Shown: positions 42,158-49,464 of the stretch, piece by piece
How the letters are laid out: every line of letters starts with the position of its first letter
How positions within the stretch are numbered: position 1 is the stretch's first letter
Source of the DNA: Streptosporangium album
GTDB taxonomy: Bacteria > Actinomycetota > Actinomycetes > Streptosporangiales > Streptosporangiaceae
Assembly (NCBI RefSeq): GCF_014203795.1
Contig: NZ_JACHJU010000005.1
Location: 310,001 to 374,000 of the forward strand
DNA: 64,000 nucleotides
Reading direction: 5' to 3'
The notes under the pieces: generated by a model
The model's database searches: none
What the model was told of the DNA's origin: nothing
What the model saw: only the letters and a program-made list of their open reading frames with translations
Program-made: the position numbers and the translations under genes

Positions 42158-42622
42158 ATGTCGTCCAGGACCGTCGACCGTGCCAAGCCGACCTATTTTC
42201 CGCAGCTTGCGGCCGAACGGCTGGACATCGCGTTGTGCCGGGCTTCGGCTTCCGTCGCGCGCGCCGCCGACGCCCACGTCGGCGGACACGGGCTCGGTAT
42301 CGGCCAGCATCTGGTGCTGAAAATGCTCGCCGCCGTCGGCCCCTGCTCCCAGCAGACGCTCAGCGAGGAATTGCGCATTGATCGCAGCGTCATGGTCGGC
42401 GTCTGTGACGATCTGGAACGGGCGGGCTACGCACGCCGGGAACGCAATCCTCGTGACAGGCGCTCCTACGCCGTCACCGTCACCGACTCCGGCCGCCAAC
42501 GGCTCCTTGAGGCTGAGGCGTCAGTCCCGGGATTCCTCGACGACACCTTCCAGAACCTCACCCACGAGGAGCGTGACCAACTCGCGGGGCTCCTCGGCAG
42601 ACTTCTGGGCCTCGGTCTCTGA
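42158..42622 (+). CDS. MarR-family transcriptional regulator
   Basis: 154 residues from ATG 42158 (GAGGGGAT upstream). The winged HTH is at residues 45-110: QHLVLKMLAAVGPCSQQTLS, LRIDRSVMVGVCDDLERAGY and the wing RRERNPRDRRSYAVTVTDSG, which carries the conserved DxRxxxxxLT pattern. Likely a ligand-responsive repressor of the divergent nitroreductase. A hairpin follows the stop. Confidence 0.92.
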   Translation: MSSRTVDRAKPTYFPQLAAERLDIALCRASASVARAADAHVGGHGLGIGQHLVLKMLAAVGPCSQQTLSEELRIDRSVMVGVCDDLERAGYARRERNPRDRRSYAVTVTDSGRQRLLEAEASVPGFLDDTFQNLTHEERDQLAGLLGRLLGLGL

Positions 42623-42625
42623 ACG

Positions 42626-42643
42626 GTGTCCATCGGTGGACAC
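42626..42643 (+). terminator. Hairpin after marR
   Basis: GTGTCCA-TCGG-TGGACAC (7 bp, tetraloop) starts 3 nt after the stop codon. A second small hairpin CCGCC/GGCGG follows at about 42655-42670. Confidence 0.6.
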
Positions 42644-42745
42644 AGAAGGATGGACCGCCTTGTAGGCGGACCGACCACCAGCCGAACCGCGCGATTCGTC
42701 TTGCCCGTGCGGGTGCGTGCTCTGGAAAGCCGCTGAAAATCTTGC

Positions 42746-44148
42746 TGGTGGAGGGGTGTCTCGGGGCCGGGATGCCCCTCATCGCTATGCGCTGGAAGGG
42801 CTGATCACCCAGGTGCCGTTGGTGCGGGTCAGTCCGAGGCTGATCAGGGTGCGGAGGTTGAGGGCGGCGGCGCGGGTGTGGAGCCAGGCGTCGTTCTTGA
42901 TGGCGCCGATGTAGCGCAGGCGGCGGTTGCCGCGGGCCACGATCCAGGCGACGCCGCGTTCGACCGGTGGCCGCCAGCGCCGGTAGTCGGCTCGCCAGGC
43001 CGCATCGGTGACGGCCTGACGGCGGGCGGCGGCCATCAGGTCGTGGTGCGGGCGGATGGTCAGGATGCGGCCGGCCTTGGCCGTGGTGCATCGCTCACGC
43101 AGCGGGCAGCACGCGCACCTGTCACCGAAGAAGGCCTTGCGCTGATGATGCTGCCCGCTGGGAGGCGACAACGCGACGGTGTGTTGCGCGGGGCAGGTCA
43201 CGGTGCCGGCGGTGGTGTCGATGGCGAAGTCGTCCAGGGTGAACCCGCCGGGGATGGCCGGTCGCAGCGGGGCGGGCTTGATCACCAGCCGGTGTCCGGC
43301 CTGATGCAGGCGGTGCCGCGCGTCGCCGGTGTCGTAGGCGGTATCGGCGAACAGTTGCACCGGTGCCTGCTCGCCGGTCAGCAGGTCGGCGGCGACGGCG
43401 GCCTCGTGGTGGGCCGGCCCGGATCCGGGCCGCAGGGTGACAGCGGTGAACAGGCCGGTCTCGGGCTCGATGGCCAGGTGCGCCTTGAAGCCGTCCTGGC
43501 GGTGGGTGCGGGTCTTGTGCATGCCGGGATTCGGGATCGACGCATGAGATCATCCGGTCGGGGGCGGTGCGCCAGCGCCCATCGGTGCCGTCGGAGCCCT
43601 CGGCCGGCTCCACATCCTGGTAGGCGACCAGGGCGAGCAGGCCGAGGGCGCCTGCGGCCTTGTCCCCGAGCGCCTGCTCCGGCAGATTCGCCGGCAGAGC
43701 GATCGCATCGGTCACCAGCGCGTCCACCAGGCCGGCGCGGGCCTGCTCGTCGTTTTAGGCGATGCGCGGCTTGCCCGCATCGCTGTAGTCGCAGGCGGTG
43801 CACTGGGTGGCGGCGACCGGTGCGGCGTCGTACAAGCCCAGCCCGCAGGCGGCCTTCCACCGCAGGTCGTAGCGCAACTCCTGGACCGCGTCGAAGTCCG
43901 AGACCCCATACAGCGTCTGCAACACCACCGCCGCGGCCGGCACCTGCGGCGGCATGCTCGGCCGCCCGTTCGGGGAGGGATACATGTCGGTGAACATCGC
44001 GGCCGGAAACAACGCCTCGCGATGCTCGGCCAAGAACGCGAACACGCTGCCATCGGGGATCAGCTTCCGGCAGATGGCCCACACATCCGGCCCGACCGGC
44101 TCTCCAACCCACTCACCTTGCATAACAACCAGTCTGACCCCGCCACCA
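42746..44148 (-). mobile_element. Broken IS1182-family element
   Basis: Homology to an IS1182-type transposase spans 42785-44123. Possible terminal repeats are TGGTGGAGGGGT at 42746 and, inverted, ACCCCGCCACCA to 44148 (11 of 12 match), though their exact limits are uncertain. The element is shorter than a normal 1.6-1.8 kb copy. Confidence 0.55.
42785..44123 (-). pseudogene. IS1182-type transposase with three lesions
   Basis: N-terminus MQGEWVGEPVGPDVWAICRK and the DUF772-like SMPPQVPAAAVVLQTLYGVS end abruptly at GLGLYDAAPVAATQ, where a deletion joins CDYSDAGKPRIA. A stop follows at 43755-43757. The same frame resumes as DALVTDAIALPANLPEQALG up to about 43530, where two bases are missing. 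The last frame starts MHKTRTHRQDGFKAHLAIEP and runs through the zinc-like CACCPLRERC and VERGVAWIVARGNRRLRYIG (DDE Glu region) to 42785. Confidence 0.75.
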
Positions 44149-44188
44149 TTTCGAGGCGAAGCCAGACCCCAACATCTTCAGTGCGTTT

Positions 44189-44680
44189 CTAGAGGTTTCG
44201 GCTCCACAGGCGCGCGTCCGCGCAGACGCGGATCTCGACGACCTCGCTGATGTGCCGCCCCCCGCACCGATCCCCGGGCACCACCAGGTGTGGCCCGCGC
44301 GCGTCGAGGTCGTCGCCGTCCATCTGGACGCCCACCAGCACCGGGACATCGCCGAACTCCGGGTCGATCTCCCCCCACGACAACACCGCGTGGTGGCCGT
44401 CGCGCCCCAGCACCGACACCAAAAACCGCAGCCTGTCCTTGCGCTCGGACGCGTCGAAGACCGGCCCGGCCGCGCGGGCCACATCCACCAGCAGCGGACC
44501 GGCGAACCGGTGGTGACGCATTCCCGACGTGCGACAGGCGAAGCCGACCTCCACCGTCCGCTGCGGCAAGGCCCGCAGGTCCGCCATGCTCAACAGCCCC
44601 GGAAGGCACAGGTCGCCCGACAGACGCAGCCGCCCATCGGCGGAGACACGATCGGGGACGTCGATCGACGTGGGCCGCAT
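44189..44680 (-). CDS. Molybdopterin-dependent oxidoreductase (sulfite-oxidase fold)
   Basis: 163 residues from ATG 44680 (GAGGGAGGG just upstream; the frame is open to ATG 44761). LCLPGLLSMADLRALPQRTV, VEVGFACRTSGMRHHRFAGP and LLVDVARAAGP, then HHAVLSWGEIDPEFGDVPVL and GPHLVVPGDRCGGRHISEVV follow the Mo-pterin-binding fold of YedY/sulfite oxidases. The Cys in FACRT is the candidate Mo ligand. These enzymes transfer oxygen atoms, for example from methionine sulfoxide or sulfite. The stand-alone minimal domain lacks a Tat signal, so it is cytoplasmic. It is downstream of the Cys-Glu repeat peptide gene on the same strand. Confidence 0.8.
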   Translation of the reverse strand: MRPTSIDVPDRVSADGRLRLSGDLCLPGLLSMADLRALPQRTVEVGFACRTSGMRHHRFAGPLLVDVARAAGPVFDASERKDRLRFLVSVLGRDGHHAVLSWGEIDPEFGDVPVLVGVQMDGDDLDARGPHLVVPGDRCGGRHISEVVEIRVCADARLWSRNL

Positions 44681-44751
44681 CAGCCCTCCCTCGCCCTTGA
44701 TCAGGTCACGGGCATGAACCTTTACCGCAGCATTCCCGCTCCATGCCCCAG

Positions 44752-44943
44752 TCACACGCATACGCGAGGTTTAGGCCACAAAAATATGGCAGACACGAGA
44801 GCTTTTCTGGAATTCTCCTCGCATTCGCATTCGCATTCGCATTCGCATTCGCATTCGCATTCGCAGGTGAACATGCGGTCGTCGATCGTCCGAGTGCGCG
44901 GGGCGTCATGGCGGGCCAGGAGCGCCTCGATGATGGACGTCAT
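44752..44943 (-). CDS. 63-residue peptide with eight Cys-Glu repeats
   Basis: ATG 44943 has GGGAGC 8 nt upstream. The product begins MTSIIEALLARHDAPRTRTI, an amphipathic leader-like part, then DDRMFT, then (Cys-Glu)x8, then ENSRKALVSAIFLWPKPRVC and Val. The repeats come from a perfect GAATGC hexanucleotide array. Poly(Glu-Cys) chains are known from designed phytochelatin analogues to bind soft metals tightly. The gene ends 71 nt before the Mo-oxidoreductase start on the same strand. I do not recognise a family. It could be a metal-binding peptide, a RiPP precursor or a chance frame through a microsatellite. Confidence 0.45.
   Translation of the reverse strand: MTSIIEALLARHDAPRTRTIDDRMFTCECECECECECECECEENSRKALVSAIFLWPKPRVCV
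44821..44865. repeat. GCATTC hexanucleotide microsatellite (7.5 units)
   Basis: Seven perfect GCATTC copies plus GCA. Read on the minus strand in the peptide frame it gives Cys-Glu; the plus-strand frames give His-Ser and Phe-Ala repeats. Copy number changes would keep the frame. Confidence 0.95.
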
Positions 44944-45439
44944 GGGGTGCTGCTCCCAGGGGTTCCGGTTGCGGTGGGCTCGTGCGGGCCCTGGAGGAAG
45001 CACGTGTGCCCGCCATCGCATGAGTGAGCGTGTGCGCCCCGGCCGGGCTGGAAAGCGTAGCCGTCGCTTGTCTGCGGTCAAGTCCCCGTGGCCGCCGACA
45101 GGGTGAGGCGCCGTGAGGGACTCGACCGCAGGCGCCGCTGACGGCTGACCCGGGCCTCGGGCGGGGTGGGCAGCGAAGCGGGGAGCAGGATAGGGAAGGT
45201 CGTCCGCACCTGGGACGGTCGCCGGCCGATCGGGGAGCGGCTGTGAAGAACACCCCTGAGATCGCGCGTTGTGCGCGGAGAACTCGCGGCCAGTCCGGGT
45301 GATGGCCTGACCGGCTACCGCTTCAGCCAGAACTTGATCACTGCCGCTGGTGGGGGGGACCTGCTCGTAGGGGGTGATGGCTGTGGCGATGGCCTCGGCG
45401 AGTTCGTCGACGGTCGTCACGACATAGCTGGGCGGGGTG

Positions 45440-46235
45440 ATCCAGATTCGTGGAGCGGTGTCGGGGTCGGCGATGGACTCGGTCCACGCCTTCGGGACCA
45501 CGCCCTCGATCGGCACGTGCTCGGTGGGCGCGTAGAACCGGTCTGCAGGATCGACCTCCGGCAGCGCCGCCGGGCCGCCGGAGTCCCGGCCGGTCCGGCC
45601 GACGGCGGTGTAGCGGGCCAGCAGGTCGATCGCGTCCATGACCGGGCGGTAGGCCGTGTTGTTGCACTTGAACTCCAAGGCGGACAACAGCGGGGCCAGC
45701 ATCCGCCGGTAGTGGTGGGAGTAGGAGCCGCGCAACCGGTAGCGCACCCGCTCGGCGATGACCCGCTCGGTGGCCATCAGCTCCTTGGCCAGCGTCCGCA
45801 GCGTCTTCTCCCCGCCTGGAACCGCCGGATACACCACCTGCCTGAAGTGCCCTCCGGCCGATCCAGGGCCGCGTTCACCATCCGCCCCAAGATCCCCCGC
45901 TTGCCCGGCACATGCGCCAGCTCGCCGATCAGCTCCTTCTCCACCCGCCGCTCCGTGCGGGCGTTGATCCGCTGAATCAACCCGATCAACAACTCCACCA
46001 CACCGTCGGCGAAGGCCTCCTCGAACCGGCGCACCGCCGAGGCCACCACGCGTTCCAACTGGCCCTCGGTCGGCGGCTCGACGCTCTCGCTGCGGCACCG
46101 TTGCCGGACCGCGTCGGCCAGTCGGCCGCGGTCGGTCTCCAGCGGGCACACCTCGTCGGCCTCGCTCGCCGGCCGTGTCCCGCGTGCCTTGCGGAGATGA
46201 ACAGGGACCACGATCAAGGGCGGCCGACTCATTAC
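45440..46235 (-). pseudogene. Tn3-family transposase fragment
   Basis: The right part encodes VVELLIGLIQRINARTERRV, EKELIGELAHVPGKRGILGR and MVNAALDRPEG. After a frameshift near 45850 the match continues EKTLRTLAKELMATERVIAE, RVRYRLRGSYSHHYRRMLAP, LLSALEFKCNNTAYRPVMDA and FYAPTEHVPIEGVVPKAWTE. This is the middle of a Tn3 transposase (normally about 1000 residues); the catalytic DDE C-terminus and the N-terminus are absent and I see no 38-bp terminal repeats. Confidence 0.7.
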
Positions 46236-46875
46236 CGCCAGGTATGCCCAACCTGTGACGACTACGCCTCGAAGCCGAGACCTACCTCACCGCTACCTTG
46301 CGGCTCGCCGGAGCTTCAGGATTCCTGGGCCGACAACCGGGGCACCGCCGAACATCTCCGCACCCTCGTCGCCGCCGCGCACCCCGCCAGCCCCCGACGG
46401 CTCGCCGACACCGACACACCCGTGTCGGACCTCCTGTCCGGGCGGAGAGCGTGACGGCCCACGCCCGGACACCTGGCGTCTACCGGAGACTCACTCATGT
46501 TGCCGAGCTTGCCCACTCCGGACTCAGAACAGGGTGTCGCGCACCCGCAGCGGCCGGGATGTCCTCCACCGACAGCGGGGAGATCACCAGGTCGCCCTCA
46601 TCATCCAGGCGGGCCGGGCCGGGCCGTCGCCCTCGGTCGGGGTCTGCTCCAGCGGTATTGATCTACATTGTAAAGTGGATCGGTTTTTTCAAAATCACCT
46701 CGGAGAATCAAAACCATTCGCCGAGGAGGACCGGGAACACGGAGAGGCGAAGGAGGCGGCGATACCGGGGTGAGCCGCGTGGTGGTGCACGAGCGTGTAC
46801 CCGTCGAGAACGGGCGCCCGTCGGGTTCTGGCGCACGGTTCGCTCGGCGGTGAGGTCCGGTCGCCTGGGTGGAGG
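46236..46875. other. 640-nt stretch without a recognisable gene
   Basis: A plus-strand frame ending at 46454 has a helical tail (ELQDSWADNRGTAEHLRTLV) that may be a gene stump, but no start or family is visible. At 46659-46677 the sequence TGATCTACATTGTAAAG includes the dyad TACA-T-TGTA and closely resembles 32811-32827. The rest shows nothing I can support. Confidence 0.4.
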
Positions 46876-48036
46876 TCAGGAGGCCGGCTGAGGGCGGAGG
46901 GCGCCGGCTGAGGCGGCCATGAAGGCGGCCAGCAGGGCGGGGATGACCAGGGCGCCGGGAAGGGTGATGATCTCGGCGGCGCCGCCGATGATGGCGGGTC
47001 CGGCGACGAGTCCGGCGTAGCCGACGGTGGCGACCTGGGCGATGGCCTGTCCGGCCTGGGCGGGGTCGTGGTTTCCGGCGGCGGAGAAGACTTGGGGGAC
47101 GATGGTGGCCAGGCCGAGGCCGAACAGGGCGAAGCCGGCGATGGCGATGGGGATCTGTCCGATGAGCAGGGCGGTGATCAGGCCGGCGGAGGCGAGGATG
47201 CCGGAGTAGCGGACCAGGCGGACGGGTCCGAGCCGGAGCGCGAGGTGGTCTCCGGCGAAGCGGCCGATGGTCATGGCGGTGGAGAAGACGGCGAAGCCGG
47301 CGGCGGCGACACCTTGGGAGGCGTTGAGGCTGTCGAAGAGGTAGACGGCGGTCCAGTCGACGGCTGCGCCTTCGCCGACGAGTCCGGCGAAGGCGACGAT
47401 GCCCATCAGGACGATCCAGCCGGACCAGCGGGCGCGGGTGGGGGTGGTGGCCTGTGTGGTGGGGGTGGCGGGGGGCAGGAGGTGGCGTCTGGCGTAGAGG
47501 GAGATGAGGGCGAGGGAGATGCCGGTGGCGGCGAGGGTGGTGCCGGCGCTGAGGTCGAGCCAGGCGAACAGGCCGCCGATGGCGGCGCCGAGGAGGCCGC
47601 CGATGCTGAACATGCCGTGGAAGGAGGACATGATGGGGCGGCCGTAGGCGCGTTCGACCTCGACGCCGTGGGCGTTCATGGAGACGTCGAGGGAGGCGTT
47701 GATGAGGCCGTACAGGAAGAGGGCGGTGATGAGGAGGGGGAGGGTGGGGGCGTAGCCGGGGGGGATGACGGCGAGGGCGGTGGCGACGGCGGCGGGGGTG
47801 ACGACGCGGGCGCTGCCGAGGCGGTCGGTGAGGCGTCCGGCGAAGCGCATGCCGGTGACGAGGCCGAGGGCGACGGCGAGGAGGCCGTAGCTGAGCTGTC
47901 CGTCGCTGAGGCCGAGGTCGTGTTTGACGGCGGGGATGCGGGCGGCCCAGGCGCCGGAGACGGTGCCGAGCAGGATGAAGAAGAAGGACACGGCGCGGCG
48001 GGCGTTGGTGGCCTGCCGGGTCGTGTGGTTGTTCAT
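46876..48036 (-). CDS. MFS transporter (YbjJ-like), copy B
   Basis: 386 residues, 12 spans, paralogous to copy A at 32814: GAWAARIPAVKHDLGLSDGQ, DVSMNAHGVEVERAYGRPIM, SSFHGMFSIGGLLGAAIGGL and PQVFSAAGNHDPAQAGQAIA line up residue for residue with it. It is the last gene of a MarR-SDR-MFS transcription unit, 47 nt after the SDR gene. The SDR partner suggests an oxidised small molecule or sugar derivative as the transported or modified compound. Confidence 0.88.
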   Translation of the reverse strand: MNNHTTRQATNARRAVSFFFILLGTVSGAWAARIPAVKHDLGLSDGQLSYGLLAVALGLVTGMRFAGRLTDRLGSARVVTPAAVATALAVIPPGYAPTLPLLITALFLYGLINASLDVSMNAHGVEVERAYGRPIMSSFHGMFSIGGLLGAAIGGLFAWLDLSAGTTLAATGISLALISLYARRHLLPPATPTTQATTPTRARWSGWIVLMGIVAFAGLVGEGAAVDWTAVYLFDSLNASQGVAAAGFAVFSTAMTIGRFAGDHLALRLGPVRLVRYSGILASAGLITALLIGQIPIAIAGFALFGLGLATIVPQVFSAAGNHDPAQAGQAIAQVATVGYAGLVAGPAIIGGAAEIITLPGALVIPALLAAFMAASAGALRPQPAS

Positions 48037-48083
48037 GGGGGTCCCTGGGGTTTGGGTTCAGGGGCGTTATTCAATCATGGGGG

Positions 48084-48857
48084 TTAGTGGACGGAGAAGC
48101 CTCCGTCGACGCAGATGGCCTGGCCGGTGATGTAGGCGCCGGCTTGGCCGGCGAGGAGGACGGCGGTGCCGGCGAAGTCGGCGGGGGTGCCGTTGCGGCC
48201 GGTCATGGAGCGGGCGGCGAGGGCTTCGGTGCGGCCGGGGATGGCTTGGGCGGGTTCGGTGAGGGGGGTGAGGACGAAGCCGGGGATGATGGTGTTGGCG
48301 CAGACGCCGTGGCGGGACCAGGCTTCGGCCTGGGAGCGGGTCAGGCCGGTGATGGCGGCTTTGGAGATGCCGTAGGCGCCGCTGTCGCCGAAGGCGCTGA
48401 TGGATTGCTGGGAGCCGATGTTGATGATGCGGCCCCAGCCGCGGCTGGCCATGCGGGGGCCGTAGTGCTGGCCGAGGAGGTAGGGGGCGGTGATGTTGAC
48501 GGCCATGGTCTGTTGGTAGTCGTCGGTGGTGAGGTCGCTCATGGGGCGGCGGATGTTGTTGGCGGCGTCGTTGACGAGGATGTCGATGTCGCCGTGGAAG
48601 GTGGCTGCTTGCCGGCAGATGCGGGTGATGTCGGCGGGGTCGGTGAGGTCGGCGCTGATGGTGGCGGTGGTGATGCCGTGGTCGCGGAGGCGGGTGGCTG
48701 CTTGGTCGAGTTGTGCGGGGCGGCGGGCGACGAGGATGACGGCGGCGCCGGCGCGGCCGAGGGCTTCGGCGATGGTGTGGCCGATGCCGGAGCTGCCGCC
48801 GGTGATGAGGGCGACGCGGCCGGTGAGGGAGAAGAGGTCCTCGAGGTATGCGGTCAT
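48084..48857 (-). CDS. Short-chain dehydrogenase/reductase
   Basis: 257 residues from ATG 48857 (ATG 48875 is in frame). Cofactor loop TGGSSGIG, then NDAAN in place of the usual NNAG, Ser in NIGSQQS and YGISKA (Tyr-x-x-x-Lys): a classical SDR. The start LFSLTGRVALITGGSSGIG and the end ITGQAICVDGGFSVH are typical of gluconate 5-dehydrogenase-like and 3-oxoacyl-ACP reductase-like enzymes. The Arg after the second strand (VARRP) indicates NADPH. It lies between the MarR and MFS genes in one operon. Confidence 0.9.
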   Translation of the reverse strand: MTAYLEDLFSLTGRVALITGGSSGIGHTIAEALGRAGAAVILVARRPAQLDQAATRLRDHGITTATISADLTDPADITRICRQAATFHGDIDILVNDAANNIRRPMSDLTTDDYQQTMAVNITAPYLLGQHYGPRMASRGWGRIINIGSQQSISAFGDSGAYGISKAAITGLTRSQAEAWSRHGVCANTIIPGFVLTPLTEPAQAIPGRTEALAARSMTGRNGTPADFAGTAVLLAGQAGAYITGQAICVDGGFSVH

Positions 48858-48876
48858 ACCGAGGGAACCTATCATC

Positions 48877-49350
48877 CTATGTTTGGGTGATCTTTTCGGT
48901 GGTCAGGGTGTGGGCGGCGGCCTGGATCTTGCCCATGACGGTGGAGAGGTCGTGGAGGGTGGGGGTGTCGAGGAGCTGTAGGAGGCAGCGGAAGTTGGCG
49001 AGGCCGGCGTCGGCGATCTGTTCGGTGAGGGCGAGGCCGGCGGGGCTGAGCTCGACGCGGCGGATGCGGCGGTCGTGGGGGTCTTCGCGGCGGGTGACGA
49101 GGCCGTGGCCGACGAGGCGGTCGACGATGCCGGTGACGGTGCCGAGGCCGACTCCGAGGTGGTGGGCGAGCTCTTGTCCGGAGGCGGAGTCCTGGAAGGA
49201 CAGGAGCGTGACGACCTTGAGTTGCCGCATGGTGAGGTTGGAGTCGAACAGGGGGGAGGAGGGACGGTTCTGGGCGAAGAGCCGTCCCAGGTCGCGCTGG
49301 ATTTCGCCGAGCTGGCGGAGCAGCCGGTCGCGTTCGTTGTCCACACTCAC
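48877..49350 (-). CDS. MarR-family regulator
   Basis: 157 residues, GTG start (GTG 49344 also possible). FDSNLTMRQLKVVTLLSFQD, GVGLGTVTGIVDRLVGHGLV and the wing RREDPHDRRIRRVELSPAGL form the MarR winged HTH. It heads the MarR-SDR-MFS unit and is divergent from the RND pump gene over 114 nt, so it probably represses both directions. The gap holds a TTGGCCAA dyad at 49423-49430. Confidence 0.9.
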   Translation of the reverse strand: MSVDNERDRLLRQLGEIQRDLGRLFAQNRPSSPLFDSNLTMRQLKVVTLLSFQDSASGQELAHHLGVGLGTVTGIVDRLVGHGLVTRREDPHDRRIRRVELSPAGLALTEQIADAGLANFRCLLQLLDTPTLHDLSTVMGKIQAAAHTLTTEKITQT

Positions 49351-49418
49351 CTCTCGCTTCCTGAGAAGGTTATCAGGATTGCACGGCGCCGTTAAATATT
49401 CGTGCGAGGCAAAGTGTT

Positions 49419-49434
49419 AGTGTTGGCCAAACTT
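49419..49434. promoter_or_regulatory. Dyad TTGGCCAA in the marR/RND gap
   Basis: An 8-bp perfect palindrome in an AT-richer island between divergent marR and the RND pump; candidate MarR operator. Confidence 0.35.
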
Positions 49435-49464
49435 ATTGTGACGTCCCCCTAGGAGTCCGCCCCC

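Noticed and set aside
44821..44865. GCATTC array as a CRISPR or as a His-Ser repeat protein on the plus strand
   Set aside because: The unit is 6 nt with no spacers, so it is a microsatellite. The plus-strand frames have no ribosome site and random flanks, unlike the minus-strand peptide frame.
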